DNA of 5,989 bases from Methylococcaceae bacterium NSM2-1 (lineage in GTDB: Bacteria; Pseudomonadota; Gammaproteobacteria; Methylococcales; Methylomonadaceae), in the NCBI GenBank assembly GCA_002256705.1, contig NQJI01000101.1, forward strand, positions 1 to 5,989, read 5' to 3'. Shown here piece after piece: positions 5,978 to 5,989 of the stretch; within the stretch, counting starts at the first letter, position 1, and each line of letters starts with the position of its first letter. The notes beneath the pieces are model-generated. The model did no database searches, was not told the DNA's origin, and saw nothing but the letters and a program-made list of their open reading frames with translations. Position numbers and translations under genes: made by a program.

Positions 5978-5989
5978 GTGGACGTAAAA
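5978..5989 (+). CDS. Possible start of the next gene (dut candidate), cut by the edge
   Basis: Two bases after the coaBC stop, GTG GAC GTA AAA reads VDVK, which resembles the IDVK near the N-terminus of E. coli dUTPase, and dut commonly follows coaBC in gammaproteobacteria. GGGG, 11 bases upstream inside coaBC, could serve as ribosome binding site. The nearer ATG at 5976 closes after three codons. Four codons cannot identify a gene; the call rests mainly on gene-order knowledge. Confidence 0.25.

Noticed and set aside
1..5989. An undescribed multi-gene system such as a defence island, secondary-metabolite cluster or retron
   Set aside because: The intact genes are four known housekeeping families; the only unexplained coding matter is one edge-cut protein and one probable fragment, which do not make a system.

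Overview
The window looks like an ordinary chromosomal segment of a gammaproteobacterium. CoaBC and HemL can be aligned from memory almost residue by residue with the Escherichia coli proteins. Moderate GC content and the gene mix would fit a methanotroph of the order Methylococcales, but that placement is an impression, not something the sequence proves. I see no phage, CRISPR array, rRNA or tRNA, and no convincing new multi-gene system.

Layout, left to right. At 1-222 (minus) is the start of an unrecognised protein with one membrane span followed by a charged helix, cut by the window edge. At 367-903 (minus) is cobO, a corrinoid adenosyltransferase, transcribed towards it. A 137-bp divergent region (904-1040) separates cobO from hemL (1041-2321, plus), which makes 5-aminolevulinate. 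It holds a small palindrome that overlaps the best promoter candidate for cobO. Only 12 bp after hemL comes rmuC (2334-3656, plus), very probably in the same transcript.

From 3657 to 4736 is a gene-poor stretch of 1.08 kb. It carries a strong hairpin terminator whose T-run is on the minus-strand side, two related CAATA/TATTG palindromes and a GCGGATTA palindrome that look like dispersed intergenic repeats, a decayed fragment of a transposase-like reading frame with two visible frame-breaking changes (one missing base and a 7-bp tandem duplication), and an unrecognised minus-strand reading frame that looks truncated. This reads as a scar where mobile DNA entered and decayed, possibly replacing a lost gene.

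At 4764-5975 (plus) is coaBC, the bifunctional enzyme making 4'-phosphopantetheine for coenzyme A. The last 12 bases may be the start of the next gene, plausibly dut.

Functionally, cobO and hemL both belong to tetrapyrrole metabolism: HemL makes the precursor of heme and of the corrin ring, and CobO finishes the corrinoid cofactor. Their head-to-head arrangement could allow shared control. rmuC (genome maintenance) and coaBC (cofactor synthesis) are housekeeping genes with no evident link to these apart from position.
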